From an uncultured Pelagibacteraceae bacterium (GTDB lineage: Bacteria > Pseudomonadota > Alphaproteobacteria > Pelagibacterales > Pelagibacteraceae): a DNA stretch of 64,000 nt. Position numbers and translations under genes: made by a program. The stretch is taken from assembly GCA_902595885.1 (NCBI GenBank), contig CACJRQ010000002.1, positions 42,109 to 106,108 of the forward strand, given 5' to 3'. The notes beneath the pieces are model-generated. The model saw only the letters and a program-made list of their open reading frames with translations, had not been told where the DNA came from and searched no databases. Below, in pieces: positions 32,995 to 46,713 of the stretch. How positions within the stretch are numbered: position 1 is the stretch's first letter; every line of letters starts with the position of its first letter.

Positions 32995-33507
32995 ATGGAA
33001 TCAAAAGAAAATCTTGTATTTTTAGGAATGATGGGATCTGGAAAGAGCTCTATAGGGTCATTAGTGGCCAGAAAATTAAATTTTGAATTTATAGATATCG
33101 ATAGTGAAATTGAGAAAAACTTAAAATCTACAATTAAAAAAATATTTGAAAAGAAAGGTGAGGAATACTTTAGAAAAATTGAGGAACAAACAACTTTAAA
33201 AAAACTTAAATCAAATTCCGCTGTAATTTCACTTGGTGGTGGTGCTTTCATGAACCATAATATAAGGAGAGAGGTTTTAAAATATCATTTATCTTTTTGG
33301 CTTAATTGGGATGATAAAATATTATTAGATAGAATAAAAAATAGCACAAAAAGACCGCTTGCGGTTAAAGCATTAGATAATGAATTGATTGATTTAATAA
33401 AAAAACGATCTACCTTTTATTCTAAAGCTTTGTATGAAATAAAATGTGATAATTTAACTAAAAGTGAAATTGTAAAAAAAATTATAAAAATTTATGAAAG
33501 TCATTAA
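32995..33507 (+). CDS. aroK: shikimate kinase
   Basis: AroK phosphorylates shikimate. The track start at 32932 adds 21 residues not found in the family; the ATG at 32995 (MESKENLVFLGMMGSGKSS) places the Walker A loop correctly and gives 170 residues. Also present are FIDIDSEIE (shikimate-binding Asp), YFRKIEEQ, ISLGGGAF and the LID-like NSTKRPLAV with its Arg. It overlaps aroB by 14 bases; aroK-aroB is the classical shikimate pair. AroA lies at the left end of the window. Confidence 0.95.
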   Translation: MESKENLVFLGMMGSGKSSIGSLVARKLNFEFIDIDSEIEKNLKSTIKKIFEKKGEEYFRKIEEQTTLKKLKSNSAVISLGGGAFMNHNIRREVLKYHLSFWLNWDDKILLDRIKNSTKRPLAVKALDNELIDLIKKRSTFYSKALYEIKCDNLTKSEIVKKIIKIYESH

Positions 33508-34600
33508 ATTAAATATCAAACAGAAAAATAAAAATTACCCAATAATTATTGGATCCAATATAATCTCTAAATTTTCAAATTATTTAAAAAAATATAATCT
33601 AAATAAATCCAAATTTTTTTTAGTAATAGATAAGAATGTACCAAGAAATATGATTAAAATCCTTATTAATTCAATAAAAAAAAAGGATAAAACGATTCAT
33701 TACTTTGATGCAAAAGAAAAAAATAAAGTTCAAAAAAGTGTAAATAAAATTTTAGACTCAATGTTAAAAAAAAATTTTTCGAGAAATGATTGTCTAATCG
33801 CTGTTGGAGGAGGAATTACAGGTGATATCACAGCATTTGCTGCCAGTTTATTTAAAAGGGGAATAAATTTTATTAACATTCCCACAACATTATTATCTCA
33901 AGTAGACTCCTCTATTGGCGGCAAAACAGGGGTGAATACTAAAAACGGGAAGAATTTAATTGGAACTTTTTACCAACCTAAAATCGTAATCAGTGATACA
34001 AATTTTTTAAAAACTCTAAATAAAAGAGAAATAATTTGTGGATATGCTGAAATTCTAAAACACTCAATTATTGCGAATAAAAAGTTTTACTCTTATCTAG
34101 ATAAAAATGTAAATGAAGTTCTTAATATAAAGTCACCATATATTGAAAAATCTATTTTTGAAAGTTGTAAAATTAAAAAATCAATAGTTGAAAAAGATGA
34201 AAACGAAATAGGATTAAGAAAAACTCTTAACTTTGGTCATACTTTCGCACATGCTTATGAAGCAACATTAAAGTATTCAGCAAAATTAAACCATGGTGAG
34301 GCAGTGATTTTAGGAATTAAATCTGCTTTAAATTTTAGCTATAGAAAAAAATTAGTAAATAAAGTGGATTACTTAAAAATTATTAAACATATAGAAAAAT
34401 CTCATCTACCAAATAAATTGGCAAAATACTTTATCTTAAAAGATGTAAATAAGATAATTTCTTTTATGATTAATGATAAGAAAAATAAATCTAATAAAAT
34501 TAATTTAATTCTTTTGAAAAAAATTGGACATCCAATAATTAATAAAAATTTTGATAAAAAAAATTTAATTCCTTTTTTAAGAAATGAATTAATTTATTAA
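33494..34600 (+). CDS. aroB: 3-dehydroquinate synthase
   Basis: AroB cyclises DAHP to 3-dehydroquinate using NAD and zinc. The 368 residues show IAVGGGITGDITAFAAS (nucleotide loop), PTTLLSQVDSSIGGKTGVN, GTFYQPK, CGYAEILKHSII and NFGHTFAHAYEA with zinc-binding His/Glu. Length is standard. The start lies inside the aroK end. It converges with bolA and overlaps it by 12 bases tail to tail. Confidence 0.96.
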   Translation: MKVIKLNIKQKNKNYPIIIGSNIISKFSNYLKKYNLNKSKFFLVIDKNVPRNMIKILINSIKKKDKTIHYFDAKEKNKVQKSVNKILDSMLKKNFSRNDCLIAVGGGITGDITAFAASLFKRGINFINIPTTLLSQVDSSIGGKTGVNTKNGKNLIGTFYQPKIVISDTNFLKTLNKREIICGYAEILKHSIIANKKFYSYLDKNVNEVLNIKSPYIEKSIFESCKIKKSIVEKDENEIGLRKTLNFGHTFAHAYEATLKYSAKLNHGEAVILGIKSALNFSYRKKLVNKVDYLKIIKHIEKSHLPNKLAKYFILKDVNKIISFMINDKKNKSNKINLILLKKIGHPIINKNFDKKNLIPFLRNELIY

Positions 34601-34849
34601 AATCTGAATTGAATGAATAAATTCTTTTAATTCTTTATCTAAAATTTTATAAATTTTTTTATTACTATCAATTTTGTTCATTTTTTTTAATTCTTCAGAA
34701 AATATAATTATTTTTAAATGAAATTTTCCCTCTTGGTTACCTTTGTGATTTTTGTGGAGAAAAGATTTATCCTCGATATTTATACTTTCAATATTTAAGT
34801 GATCCGATAATTTTTTTTTTACAATTGCAATTATCTCATTTATATCCAT
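34589..34849 (-). CDS. BolA family protein
   Basis: An 86-residue BolA-fold protein. The family pattern is present: an N-terminal helix (INEIIAIVKKKLSDHL), a short loop with an Asp, the beta hairpin HLKIIIFSEELKKMNKIDSNKKIYKIL, and a final helix with His (IHSIQIL). BolA proteins partner with monothiol glutaredoxins in iron-sulfur handling. It is divergent from the J-domain gene by 17 bases and converges on aroB. The pairing bolA/J-domain gene/cobS is common in alphaproteobacteria. Confidence 0.85.
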   Translation of the reverse strand: MDINEIIAIVKKKLSDHLNIESINIEDKSFLHKNHKGNQEGKFHLKIIIFSEELKKMNKIDSNKKIYKILDKELKEFIHSIQILIN

Positions 34850-34866
34850 ATATATTATTATATATC

Positions 34867-35400
34867 ATGAAAAACATTTGTGACTGGAATAATTGTAATG
34901 AAATCGGTGAATACAAAGCACCTGTTGAAAAAGATAATAGTAAAAAATTCAGAATGTTATGCCTAGAACATGTAAAAGAATTTAATAAAAATTGGAATTA
35001 TTTCTCTGGAATGAACGATGACCAGGTAATGGATTTTTTAAAATCTGACATGACATGGCACAAACCCACCCAAAGCTTTAGCTCCTCTGACAATTTTTTC
35101 AAAGTTTTATGGAATACTACTTTAAGGGATGAACTAGACAAAGAAAAAATAAATGGAGATTATAATCATATGCGTCAATTTAAATTTAATCACAAGGATA
35201 TTAAAGCCTTCGGAATACTTGGTCTTACTGTTGGTTTGAAGTGGAGAAAAATACAAGATAAATTTAAATTGCTTGTCAAAAAATTTCACCCTGATATGAA
35301 TTCTGGAAATAAAAAATACGAAGAAAAACTAAAACTTATAACATTGGCATATACTCAGCTAAAAAATACTTATAGAGAAAAAATTGATACCAAATCTTAA
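34867..35400 (+). CDS. J-domain protein with N-terminal Cys/His cluster
   Basis: The Met at 34867 ([10 protein letters not shown]) is chosen over the track start at 34825, which would overlap bolA. The 177-residue product has an N-terminal C-x4-C...C-x2-H set (ICDWNNC, LCLEHV) able to bind zinc, then [14 protein letters not shown], and a C-terminal J domain with the HPD tripeptide in [11 protein letters not shown] domains stimulate DnaK. It lacks the Gly/Phe and zinc-finger domains of DnaJ. Its end overlaps the TTG start of cobS by 17 bases. Confidence 0.85.
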   Translation: MKNICDWNNCNEIGEYKAPVEKDNSKKFRMLCLEHVKEFNKNWNYFSGMNDDQVMDFLKSDMTWHKPTQSFSSSDNFFKVLWNTTLRDELDKEKINGDYNHMRQFKFNHKDIKAFGILGLTVGLKWRKIQDKFKLLVKKFHPDMNSGNKKYEEKLKLITLAYTQLKNTYREKIDTKS

Positions 35401-36358
35401 TACAGAACCAGATATTAAAGTTTCATTGAAACAAACTTTTGGAATTGACTCTGAAATGGAAGTAGACGCTTTTTCAAAAAAGAATGAATATGTTCCTGAA
35501 ATTGATAAAAACTACAAGTTCGATAGAGATACTACTTTAGCTATTATTTCAGGATTTGCGTTTAATAAGAGGGTTTTAGTTCAAGGATATCATGGTACTG
35601 GAAAATCTACTCACATTGAGCAAATAGCTGCAAGATTAAATTGGCCTTGTATACGTGTAAATTTAGATAGTCATGTGAGTAGAATTGATTTGATCGGAAA
35701 AGATGCGATAGTTCTTAAAGATGGTAAACAAGTAACTCAATTTAACGAGGGAATTTTACCATGGTCTATACAAAATCCAGTTGCACTTGTTTTTGATGAA
35801 TATGATGCTGGAAGACCAGATGTAATGTTTGTAATTCAAAGAGTTTTGGAAGCTGAAGGAAATTTTACGTTACTAGATAAAAACAAAGTAATTAAACAAA
35901 ATAAATTTTTTAGATTATTTGCTACTTCAAATACTGTTGGACTTGGTGATACGACAGGTCTTTATCATGGTACGCAGCAAATTAACCAAGGTCAGATGGA
36001 TAGATGGAATATCGTTACAACGCTAAATTACCTTAGTCTAGATAGAGAAATGGACATTGTTTTGTCTAAAAATAAAAACTTAAATAACGCAAAGGGAAAA
36101 GAGAAGGTTGCTAACATGATAAAAGTAGCATCTTTAACGCGTAAAGGATTTATTGCAGGAGATATTTCAACAGTGATGAGCCCAAGAACGGTGTTGCATT
36201 GGGCAGAAAATGCAGAGATATTTAAAGACACTGGTTACGCTTTTAGAGTAACTTTTCTTAATAAATGTGATGATATTGAAAAAAATACTATCGCAGAATA
36301 TTATCAAAGATGTTTTGGTGAAGAGTTGCCAGAATCTTTGATTAATATTCAAATCTAA
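35384..36358 (+). CDS. cobS: CobS-like MoxR-type AAA+ ATPase
   Basis: CobS is the AAA+ subunit of aerobic cobaltochelatase (with CobT and CobN). The 324-residue product matches it end to end: [16 protein letters not shown], Walker [27 protein letters not shown], Walker [36 protein letters not shown] and [10 protein letters not shown]. The TTG start at 35384 is preferred because the conserved N-terminus precedes the first ATG. cobT follows with a one-base overlap. No cobN or other corrin gene is in the window, so a cobalamin role is uncertain; a general remodelling pair is an alternative. Confidence 0.88.
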   Translation: MIPNLNTEPDIKVSLKQTFGIDSEMEVDAFSKKNEYVPEIDKNYKFDRDTTLAIISGFAFNKRVLVQGYHGTGKSTHIEQIAARLNWPCIRVNLDSHVSRIDLIGKDAIVLKDGKQVTQFNEGILPWSIQNPVALVFDEYDAGRPDVMFVIQRVLEAEGNFTLLDKNKVIKQNKFFRLFATSNTVGLGDTTGLYHGTQQINQGQMDRWNIVTTLNYLSLDREMDIVLSKNKNLNNAKGKEKVANMIKVASLTRKGFIAGDISTVMSPRTVLHWAENAEIFKDTGYAFRVTFLNKCDDIEKNTIAEYYQRCFGEELPESLINIQI

Positions 36359-38157
36359 TGAGCACAAAAGAAAATAATTTAAAAGAAAAATTCAAAATTG
36401 CTTTAACTTCTACGGCAAAAGTAATTGCTGATGATTTTGATGTGAAAAAAATAAATTCTGAAGAAAAAAAAATAAAAGAATTTAATTTTCTAGAGATCGA
36501 TAATTTAACTAGTCCAGCTGATTTTATAAGATTGCGTGCAGAAACAGATTCATCTGCTTTGAAAAAAAAATTTTGTAATGAAACAATTTACAAAAAAAAC
36601 CTTCCCTCAAATACATCTTCTAGATCTCTTTATAATATTGCTGAAAAAATACGTTATGAGACACTTGGCGGAAAAATGCTAAAAGGGATTGAGAAAAATT
36701 TTCAAGAAAATTATCATCAAATAATAAATCGTAAAAGAAAAGATCAACTAAAAACTAAAGAGGATGTATCTGTTTCAGAGGCATTCGAACTATATATGCT
36801 TAAGAATTTTCATAAAATTAAGCTAACCCCTCTAACAACAAAAATGCTGAATTTTTGGGAAAAAGACTTTGAGGACGCCATAGAAAAACATAAAGAATTT
36901 TTACTTAAAAATCTTGAAAATCAAAATATTTACAGTTCAAAGTTTTCAGAAATATTGGAAGAAATGGATATTTTCCAAAGTGAAGATGAGGACGAAAAAA
37001 AAGAAGAAAATCAAGATCAAGGACAAGATAATCCATCAAATGAAGATGAAAATAATGACAAAGAAGATAATAAAGATGAAAATGAGGAAAATGTATCAGA
37101 GGCTTCACTAGATGCTGATTATAGTATTGATGATGTTAACTTTGATGAACAACTGTCAGACACAGAGTCAGATGAACAAAGTTCTGAGCAAGTAGCTCAA
37201 AAAAAAATAGATAATATCAATTTAGATTATAAAATATTTACAACTCAGTTTGATGAAGTTGTAAAAGCTGAAAATCTAGAAAATGCAGATGAAGCAACAA
37301 AACTAAGAAAAAATTTAGATCAACAATTAATAGGCTTTCAAGATATTATAACAAAGCTTGCTAATAAACTTCAAAGACAATTGCTTGCAAAACAAAATAG
37401 AGCATGGGAATTTGATTTAGAGGAGGGATTATTGGACAGTTCAAAACTTCCAAGAATTATTATGGATCCATACAACTCTTTATCATTCAAAAAAGAGAAA
37501 GATTTAGATTTTAAAGATACAGTGGTAACTTTGCTCATAGATAATTCTGGATCTATGAGAGGAAGACCAATTACTATTGCCGCTATTTGTGCAGATATCT
37601 TATCCAGAACACTAGAAAGGTGCTCTGTGAAAGTAGAAATTTTAGGTTTCACAACTAAAAATTGGAAGGGTGGACAGAGTAGAGAGTTATGGACCAAAAA
37701 TTCTAAACCTAAAACACCAGGAAGATTGAACGACCTAAGACATATAATTTACAAAGGAGCAGATACCCATTGGAGACAAGCAAAAAATAATTTAGGACTG
37801 ATGCTTAAAGAAGGCTTGCTTAAAGAAAACATTGATGGAGAAGCAATATCATGGGCTTACAATAGAATTAAAAAAAGAAAAGAGGAAAGAAAAATTTTAA
37901 TGGTAATTTCTGATGGAGCTCCTGTAGATGACTCAACTCTTTCTGTAAATTCAGGAGACTTTTTAGAAAAACATTTAAAAAGGATAGTTAAATTTATTGA
38001 AAACAAATCTGATATCGAGGTGCTAGCAATAGGAATCGGTCACGATGTTTCAAGGTATTATGACAAGGCAATAAAAATTACTGACGTAAACGAATTAGGA
38101 GATGTTATGATATCTCAATTAAGTTCATTATTTGATACGAAGAAAAAATATCACTAA
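36358..38157 (+). CDS. cobT: CobT-like VWA-domain protein
   Basis: CobT pairs with CobS. The 599-residue protein has an N-terminal helical region, a highly acidic middle (about 200-285, runs of Asp/Glu), and a C-terminal von Willebrand A domain with the MIDAS motif [27 protein letters not shown] and [14 protein letters not shown]. This is the known CobT layout. Its stop interlocks with that of the RegB-like kinase on the opposite strand in the tetranucleotide CTAA. As with CobS, the expected CobN chelatase is not seen nearby. Confidence 0.88.
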   Translation: MSTKENNLKEKFKIALTSTAKVIADDFDVKKINSEEKKIKEFNFLEIDNLTSPADFIRLRAETDSSALKKKFCNETIYKKNLPSNTSSRSLYNIAEKIRYETLGGKMLKGIEKNFQENYHQIINRKRKDQLKTKEDVSVSEAFELYMLKNFHKIKLTPLTTKMLNFWEKDFEDAIEKHKEFLLKNLENQNIYSSKFSEILEEMDIFQSEDEDEKKEENQDQGQDNPSNEDENNDKEDNKDENEENVSEASLDADYSIDDVNFDEQLSDTESDEQSSEQVAQKKIDNINLDYKIFTTQFDEVVKAENLENADEATKLRKNLDQQLIGFQDIITKLANKLQRQLLAKQNRAWEFDLEEGLLDSSKLPRIIMDPYNSLSFKKEKDLDFKDTVVTLLIDNSGSMRGRPITIAAICADILSRTLERCSVKVEILGFTTKNWKGGQSRELWTKNSKPKTPGRLNDLRHIIYKGADTHWRQAKNNLGLMLKEGLLKENIDGEAISWAYNRIKKRKEERKILMVISDGAPVDDSTLSVNSGDFLEKHLKRIVKFIENKSDIEVLAIGIGHDVSRYYDKAIKITDVNELGDVMISQLSSLFDTKKKYH

Positions 38158-39434
38158 ATATTAAATAATTCTCTATTCTTCCATTTTATATTAACTTCTG
38201 CTCCACTACGTGTTTTAGAATTCCTACAGTGTACTGATGCGAAATTTTTCTCTAATAAAGTTTTTCCAATAAACAATCCAAGACCAAGGCCTTGCTTTGA
38301 CTTGTCATTAGGATAACTTGATTTTAAATATGGTTCTCCAATTTTTGACAGAATATCTCTTGGATAGCCACCACCATCATCTTCAATTGTTATTTCGGTC
38401 ATTTCATTATCACTTTTTAAGTTAATAAAAATTTTGTTTTTTGAAAATTTGTTAGCGTTTCCAATAAAATTTCTTAACCCATAAACTATCTCTATAGATT
38501 TACTGATTTTTTTAGGATTTGAATCTTGATCAAAATTAAAAACAAACTCTTTTTTAGTAATTTCTTTAAAAGATAAAATAATTTCATGTAAATAATCTCG
38601 AATATTAATATCCTTATCTATAAATTCATCTTCTTCGACCGGGTTAAGAGTTAAACGCTTTAAAATTTCATTACATCGATCAACTTGACTGTTTAATAAT
38701 TCAATATCTTTTTCTATATCCTTCTGACCCTTAAATTGTTCCATTAAATCATGAGCAATTATTGTTATTGTTGAAAGTGGAGTGCCTAAAGAATGTGCTG
38801 CAGCAGCAGCTTGGCCACCTAAAGATAAAAGTTCATGTTCTTTAGCCATTACTTCTTCCATTTTACCTAATGCCTCTTTTCTTAATCTAGATTGTGCTCC
38901 AAATGTCATTGCAAAGTAATTTAAAAATACCAAAGCAATAATTAATGATGTTGGTATAGAGTAATAAAAATAATGATTATTATGAAAATCACTATTTAAA
39001 TTAATTGGTAAATTTTGATGATTAAAAGTTAGAAATATAATTATAATTATTGTTAAGATAACTAATAAAGTATTAGTTCTTAAACTTAAATTTGACGAGG
39101 AAAAAACACTTGGTATCAATATAAAAATTACAAATGGATTAGTTATTCCACCTGATAAATAAAGAAGCACACCCAACTGTAAAATATCTATAAGTAAGAA
39201 TAAAAAAGCAGATCTGTCTGATAATTGTGTTTTTTTATAAATGAAAATTAAATATAAATTACTTAATATACCAAGAAGTATAACTATATTTGAAGTAACA
39301 AAATCAAAACTAGAATTTAAAAATAAATATACAAAATTGACTGCACCTAATTGTCCAATGATTCCGATCCATCTTAGAGTAACATAAGTTGATTTTTTAA
39401 AAGAATGATATTTTGAAGTTTCAAAGAACTTCAT
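38154..39434 (-). CDS. regB: RegB/PrrB-like redox sensor histidine kinase
   Basis: RegB senses membrane redox state and phosphorylates RegA. The 426-residue protein has six hydrophobic segments in the first about 180 residues, the quinone-site motif GGITNPF, a linker helix, a HisKA box, [11 protein letters not shown] with the redox-active Cys position, and an HATPase domain ([36 protein letters not shown]). The H-box is [13 protein letters not shown]; the residue after the phospho-His is Ser where HE is usual. No regA is in the window. The stop interlocks with cobT; gyrB lies two bases upstream. Confidence 0.87.
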   Translation of the reverse strand: MKFFETSKYHSFKKSTYVTLRWIGIIGQLGAVNFVYLFLNSSFDFVTSNIVILLGILSNLYLIFIYKKTQLSDRSAFLFLLIDILQLGVLLYLSGGITNPFVIFILIPSVFSSSNLSLRTNTLLVILTIIIIIFLTFNHQNLPINLNSDFHNNHYFYYSIPTSLIIALVFLNYFAMTFGAQSRLRKEALGKMEEVMAKEHELLSLGGQAAAAAHSLGTPLSTITIIAHDLMEQFKGQKDIEKDIELLNSQVDRCNEILKRLTLNPVEEDEFIDKDINIRDYLHEIILSFKEITKKEFVFNFDQDSNPKKISKSIEIVYGLRNFIGNANKFSKNKIFINLKSDNEMTEITIEDDGGGYPRDILSKIGEPYLKSSYPNDKSKQGLGLGLFIGKTLLEKNFASVHCRNSKTRSGAEVNIKWKNRELFNI

Positions 39435-39436
39435 TT

Positions 39437-41577
<2,141 letters not shown>

Positions 41578-41617
41578 AAATGATATTATTTACCTTTAAA
41601 ATCAACATTAATTTACA

Positions 41618-42385
41618 ATGATATTTAAAAAACTTTTTACAGGTATAAAAATTAGAATTTTAAAAACTTTAAAGATAAATCGAGGGTATTTTAATATAGC
41701 AGGTATTAAAATGTACTTAGATTTTCTTGATCCTATAGATAGAGAATTAATAACTAAGCAAACATATGAGGAAAAAGAAATTAATTTTTTAATAAAATTA
41801 TATAACTTGTATCATTTTGAATATTTTTTAGATGTTGGAGCAAATTGTGGTTATTATAGCGTTAAATTAGCAACAGAATTTAATAAACTAAAAGTAATAG
41901 CTTTTGAACCTAATACAGAAGCCTTTGTTAAATTTGAAAATACAATAAAATTAAACTCAAAATTAAGCGATAGAATAAATATAAACAACTTTGGTTTGTC
42001 AAATTCTTCAGGTCCACTTGAAATGACATCTTTGGAGAAGTTTGGATATCTCCAAAGTGGAGGATCGACTATAATAAATAAAGAGGAAAAAAAATATCTA
42101 AAAACAAAAATTTTTATTTGTGATTTTAAAACTGGTAGTGAAGTATTAAAATTTAAAAAAAAAAAATTATGTATAAAAATTGATGTTGAAGGTCATGAAT
42201 ATAATGTAATTCAAGGAATAAAGGATTTGCTAAATGAAAACGATGTAATACTTCAAGTAGAAATAACAAAAAAAAACTTTGAAAATACTAATAATTTATT
42301 AAATCACATAGGTTATAAATTATTTAATAAATTTATTGGAAGAGATGAGTTTATCTCAAATTATTATTATAAAAACTTTAAGTGA
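41618..42385 (+). CDS. FkbM-family methyltransferase
   Basis: A 255-residue SAM-dependent methyltransferase of the FkbM type. SAM-binding motif I is LDVGANCGYYSVKLA, followed by VIAFEPNTEAFVKFENTIKLN, NFGLSNSSGPLEM, and the family's IKIDVEGHEYNVIQGIKDLL. Members methylate hydroxyls of sugars or lipids, often in surface polysaccharide clusters; the substrate here is unknown. It stands alone between gyrB and tRNA-Ser with no sugar-nucleotide neighbours and is even richer in AAA/ATA codons than the surroundings, which hints at insertion at a tRNA border. Confidence 0.85.
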   Translation: MIFKKLFTGIKIRILKTLKINRGYFNIAGIKMYLDFLDPIDRELITKQTYEEKEINFLIKLYNLYHFEYFLDVGANCGYYSVKLATEFNKLKVIAFEPNTEAFVKFENTIKLNSKLSDRININNFGLSNSSGPLEMTSLEKFGYLQSGGSTIINKEEKKYLKTKIFICDFKTGSEVLKFKKKKLCIKIDVEGHEYNVIQGIKDLLNENDVILQVEITKKNFENTNNLLNHIGYKLFNKFIGRDEFISNYYYKNFK

Positions 42386-42394
42386 TTAATTTAA

Positions 42395-42484
42395 TGGCGG
42401 AGAGAATGGGATTCGAACCCATGAAAGAATTGCTCCTTTACACGCTTTCCAAGCGTGCGCCTTCAACCACTCGGCCACCTCTCC
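42395..42484 (-). tRNA. tRNA-Ser (anticodon GGA)
   Basis: Minus-strand class II tRNA: acceptor GGAGAGG with CCTCTCC-type partner (ATTCTCTCC region), D-arm GGCCGAGTGGTTGAAGGC, anticodon stem CACGC/GCGTG with loop TTGGAAA (GGA), a long variable arm (TAAAGGAGCAATTCTTTCA), T-arm with GGTTCGAATCC, discriminator G and encoded CCA. It follows the lepA stop by two bases on the same strand. Confidence 0.96.
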
Positions 42485-42486
42485 AG

Positions 42487-44295
42487 CTATTTTTCTTTTG
42501 AAATCTTAAGTACACCAATAAATGCCTCTTGTGGAATTTCGACTCTTCCAAATTGTTTTGATCTAGCTTTTCCTTTTTTCTGTTTTTCTAAAAGTTTTCT
42601 TTTTCTATCAGTTGCTCCACCACCGTGAATTTTAGTTAAAACATCTTTTTTAAAACCTTTAATTGTTTCTCTAGCAATAATTTTACCCCCTATTGCAGCT
42701 TGAACTGGAATCATAAAGTTATGTCGAGGTATTAAATCTTTTAATTTTTCACAAACCTCTCTTCCAGTTTTTTGCGCAAAGTCTTTATGTATCATCATCG
42801 CTAAAGCATCAACTGGTTCTCCATTTACTAGAATACCAAGTTTTACCAAATCTCCTTCTCTATGCTCAATAATCTCATAGTCAAAACTAGCATAGCCACT
42901 AGTCATAGATTTCAATCTATCATTAAAATCAAAAACAACTTCATTCAATGGTAACTCATAATTCACTACAGCTCTATTACCTGAATAACTCAAATTAGTC
43001 TGAATTCCTCTTTTATCCTGACACATTTTTATAATTGAGCCTAAATATTGATCAGGAGTAATGATTGTTGCTTTTATCCATGGCTCTTCTATATATTTTA
43101 TTAAAGTTGGATCAGGTAAACTTGATGGATTTTGAAGATCAATTATTTTTTCATTATTGAGATAAACTTTATAAACAACACCGGGTGTAGTTGTTAATAA
43201 ATTAACATCAAATTCTCTTTCTAATCTTTCTGTCACAATTTCCAAATGAAGTAATCCTAAAAATCCACATCTAAAACCTAATCCTAAAGCAGATGATGTC
43301 TCTGGCTCAAAAGAAAAACTTGCATCATTCAATTGTAATTTAGCTAAACCATCTTTAAGTTTTTGAAACTCAGAACTATCTACTGGAAACAACCCACAGA
43401 AAACTACCGGCTTACTTGGTTTAAATCCTGGCAAAGCATCTTTTAAAGGTTTTGAAGCATCACAAATAGTATCTCCAACTTTTGTTTCAGACAAAACTTT
43501 AATTCCTGTTGTAATAAAACCAATTTCACCTGTTTTTAGTTCATTTATGTCTACTGGCTTTGGCGTAAAAACCCCAACTTTTTCAACAATATACTCCTGA
43601 TTAGTAGACATCATTTTTATTTTCATGTGTTTAGAAAGTTTGCCATCTATCACTCTCACTAAAATCACTACACCTAGATATGTATCATACCAACTATCAA
43701 CCAATAAACATTTTAGATCTGCAGAACTTTCTCCTTTTGGAGCTGGTAATGTTGTTATAATTTTCTCTAAAATATTTTCTATTCCTTCTCCGGTTTTACC
43801 TGAACACGGAATTGCATTTTCGGTATCAATTCCTATCACTTCTTCTATTTGTTTTTTTGTTCTATCTAAATCTGATGCAGGTAAATCAACTTTATTTAAA
43901 ACTGGTACTATCTCATGATTTGTGTCTAAAGCTTGATAAACATTTGCTAAAGTTTGAGCTTCTACCCCTTGTGTACTATCTACGATTAAAATTGAACCTT
44001 CGCATGCATATAAAGATCTGCTAACTTCATAACTAAAATCAACATGGCCTGGGGTATCAATAATATTCAAAATATAATTTTTTCCATTTTTTGCTTTGTA
44101 ATTTAATTTAACTGTTTGGGCTTTAATTGTGATTCCTCTTTCACGTTCAATATCCATAGAGTCTAAAACCTGAGCTTTCATTTCTCTTTCAGTTAATCCA
44201 CCACAACTATGAATAATCCGATCAGCAATAGTAGATTTTCCATGATCAATATGCGCAATAATTGCAAAATTTCTTATATTATCAATTAAACTCAT
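42487..44295 (-). CDS. lepA: elongation factor 4 (LepA)
   Basis: LepA is a ribosome-bound GTPase that affects initiation and back-translocation under stress. The 602-residue product has G1 [10 protein letters not shown]2/effector [13 protein letters not shown]3 DTPGHVD, G4 NKVDLPASD, and the LepA-specific C-terminal domain with [22 protein letters not shown]. Length matches E. coli (599). It lies 9 bases from pheT and directly upstream of tRNA-Ser on the same strand. Confidence 0.97.
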   Translation of the reverse strand: MSLIDNIRNFAIIAHIDHGKSTIADRIIHSCGGLTEREMKAQVLDSMDIERERGITIKAQTVKLNYKAKNGKNYILNIIDTPGHVDFSYEVSRSLYACEGSILIVDSTQGVEAQTLANVYQALDTNHEIVPVLNKVDLPASDLDRTKKQIEEVIGIDTENAIPCSGKTGEGIENILEKIITTLPAPKGESSADLKCLLVDSWYDTYLGVVILVRVIDGKLSKHMKIKMMSTNQEYIVEKVGVFTPKPVDINELKTGEIGFITTGIKVLSETKVGDTICDASKPLKDALPGFKPSKPVVFCGLFPVDSSEFQKLKDGLAKLQLNDASFSFEPETSSALGLGFRCGFLGLLHLEIVTERLEREFDVNLLTTTPGVVYKVYLNNEKIIDLQNPSSLPDPTLIKYIEEPWIKATIITPDQYLGSIIKMCQDKRGIQTNLSYSGNRAVVNYELPLNEVVFDFNDRLKSMTSGYASFDYEIIEHREGDLVKLGILVNGEPVDALAMMIHKDFAQKTGREVCEKLKDLIPRHNFMIPVQAAIGGKIIARETIKGFKKDVLTKIHGGGATDRKRKLLEKQKKGKARSKQFGRVEIPQEAFIGVLKISKEK

Positions 44296-44304
44296 TAATT
44301 TATT

Positions 44305-46713
44305 TTAGGAACGAATTTTAGCACCAGTTTTATTTTCAACTGTTTCTATTATCAAATTATTAATTTTTTCCAAATCATTATCCGTTAGAGTTTTTTCTGA
44401 AGATTGAATTGTTACACTGAGAGCAATTGATTTTTGATTTTCAGGAATATTTTCTCCCTCATAAACATCAAATACTTTAATGTTTGAGATTAAATTTTTA
44501 TCAATGCTAGAAATTACACTTATTAAATCTTGTACTTTTATTTTTCTATCAATAATAAATGCAAAATCTCTTTCAGATTTTTGAAAGTCTGATACTGAAT
44601 ATTTTGTTTTTTGATCTTTTAAAGGTTTTTTAGCTAATTTTAAATTATCTAGAAATATTTCGAAACCTACTAAAGTTTCTGTTTTAATATCTAGCGTTTT
44701 GATAATGTTTGGATGAATTTCGCCAAAATAGGCAGCAACCTTATCTTTTCCCTTATTTAAAAATACTCTGCCTGATTTTCCTGGATGATAATAATTGGGG
44801 CTTTCATCATCAATATAAAATTTTTCTGAGTCATAACCAGCTTCTACTAAAGTTTGTATAACATCTCTTTTAATATCAAAAACATCTATATTTCTTTCTT
44901 TTTCAATCCATGAAAGTCTAGATTTTTTTCCAGCTGACAAACCACAAACAATTGTATTCTGTTCTCCAGGTTGTGAACCATAAAATATTGGCCCTATTTC
45001 AAATATTGATAAATCTTTAATTCCTCTATCTAAGTTTTTGCTAATGTACATTACTAAATTTGAAAAAATAGAATTTCTTAATACTCCCAGTTCAGAGCTA
45101 ATTGGATTTACAATTTTTATTTCTTTATTGGCCTCTTTAAAGTGATTATTATATTTAGCGTCTGTAAAAGACCATGTAATTGCTTCAACATACCCTTTTG
45201 ATGCTACTGCTCTTTGAAGAAAATGAAATAACTTTTGAGTTGAATTTAAAGTATTTTTTAATCTTTCTTTAATAGGATTTTCTATTTTTATTTTTTCATA
45301 GCCACTTATTCTTACAAGTTCCTCAACTATATCAATTTCTTGAACAATATCTGGTCTCCAAGATGGAACTGATAATTTAAAAAATTTTTTTTCTTTTTTT
45401 AATTTAAAACCAAGTTTTTCTAAAATGTTTATCATTTCCTTGATTGAAATTTTAAAACCAGTAATTTTTTCAAACGTTTTAGGTTCAAATTTTATTACTT
45501 TGTTTTTATAAGATTCAATTTTTTGAATATCTATTTTACTAATTTCACCACCACAAATTTCTTTAATTAAAAAAGCTGCTTTATTTAATCCATTTTCTAT
45601 AGATAACTGATCAATGCCTCTTTCAAATCTAAATTTAGCATCTGTATCGATATTCAATTTTTTAGCAGTTTTTCTAATTGATCTTGGATCAAAATAAGCA
45701 GATTCTAATAAAACATTTTTTGTATCTAACTCTGTACCTGATCTTGTTCCTCCAATAATTCCTCCAAGGCCTAACACGCCTTTGTTATCACTTATTACAC
45801 ACATTCCATCATCTAGTTTATAATTTTTGTTATCTAGAGCAGTAAATTCTTCTCCTGATTTTGAATTTCTAACAATTATTCCCTTCACAATTTTGTCAGC
45901 ATCGTATGCGTGCAAAGGACGATTAATATCAATCATGACATAATTAGTGATATCTACAATTGCAGATATTGGTTTTTGGCCTATAGAAATTAATTTATCT
46001 TTCAACCACTGAGGACTTTCCGTATTTTTGACGTTAGTTATCAAGCAGCTACCAAAAGATAAACAGCCTTGATTTTTTTCTTTTGTTATTTTTACTTTTA
46101 AGGTCTGTTTTGTATTAGATTTAATTTTTTTATCTTTTTCTGGTTTTAAGCTTCCAAAACCTGCGGCTGATAAATCTCTTGCTATCCCCCGAACTCCAAG
46201 ACAGTCTGGTCTATTTGGTGTAATTGATAAATCGATAAGATTAGAATTTGATTTAGAAAAATAACTTTTTCCAATATTTTTGGCATATTTGGATGATGAC
46301 AGCTCAGTAATCCCATCACTTTCATCTGATAAATTCAATTCTGATTCAGAACAGAGCATTCCATATGATGTAACGTCTCTAATTTTAGCAACAACAATCT
46401 TAGTTTTGTTTTTTGGGATTATTGCTCCTGGCGGGGCATATACCGTAAGAAGGCCCTCTCTTGCATTTGCAGCACCACAAACAACTTTTTTGATTTCTTT
46501 ATTACCAACATCAACATCACAAACTTTAAGTCTATCTGCGTTTGGGTGTTTTTCTGTTTTTATGATTTTTGCTACTTTAAATAAATCTAATCCTTCAGTT
46601 AAATTTTCTATACTTTCAACCTCAAGACCTATGTTTGTTAGTTTCTCAATAAGTTTATCTTCTTTAGCACTTATTTTTAAATGATCTTTTAACCAATCAT
46701 ATGTAATCTTCAT
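44305..46713 (-). CDS. pheT: phenylalanyl-tRNA synthetase beta subunit
   Basis: PheT is the large subunit of the heterotetrameric PheRS. The 802 residues include the N-terminal tRNA-binding OB domain ([24 protein letters not shown]), the B3/B4 editing region ([20 protein letters not shown]), B5 (ERGID, FRPKTF-like parts), a catalytic-like core and the C-terminal anticodon-binding domain. The start overlaps the pheS stop by four bases. The cognate tRNA-Phe gene lies elsewhere in the window at 16350. Confidence 0.97.
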   Translation of the reverse strand: MKITYDWLKDHLKISAKEDKLIEKLTNIGLEVESIENLTEGLDLFKVAKIIKTEKHPNADRLKVCDVDVGNKEIKKVVCGAANAREGLLTVYAPPGAIIPKNKTKIVVAKIRDVTSYGMLCSESELNLSDESDGITELSSSKYAKNIGKSYFSKSNSNLIDLSITPNRPDCLGVRGIARDLSAAGFGSLKPEKDKKIKSNTKQTLKVKITKEKNQGCLSFGSCLITNVKNTESPQWLKDKLISIGQKPISAIVDITNYVMIDINRPLHAYDADKIVKGIIVRNSKSGEEFTALDNKNYKLDDGMCVISDNKGVLGLGGIIGGTRSGTELDTKNVLLESAYFDPRSIRKTAKKLNIDTDAKFRFERGIDQLSIENGLNKAAFLIKEICGGEISKIDIQKIESYKNKVIKFEPKTFEKITGFKISIKEMINILEKLGFKLKKEKKFFKLSVPSWRPDIVQEIDIVEELVRISGYEKIKIENPIKERLKNTLNSTQKLFHFLQRAVASKGYVEAITWSFTDAKYNNHFKEANKEIKIVNPISSELGVLRNSIFSNLVMYISKNLDRGIKDLSIFEIGPIFYGSQPGEQNTIVCGLSAGKKSRLSWIEKERNIDVFDIKRDVIQTLVEAGYDSEKFYIDDESPNYYHPGKSGRVFLNKGKDKVAAYFGEIHPNIIKTLDIKTETLVGFEIFLDNLKLAKKPLKDQKTKYSVSDFQKSERDFAFIIDRKIKVQDLISVISSIDKNLISNIKVFDVYEGENIPENQKSIALSVTIQSSEKTLTDNDLEKINNLIIETVENKTGAKIRS

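Noticed and set aside
46280-46684. 134-codon plus-strand ORF antisense to pheT
   Set aside because: Shadow of the conserved tRNA-binding domain of PheT; no ribosome site or family motif.
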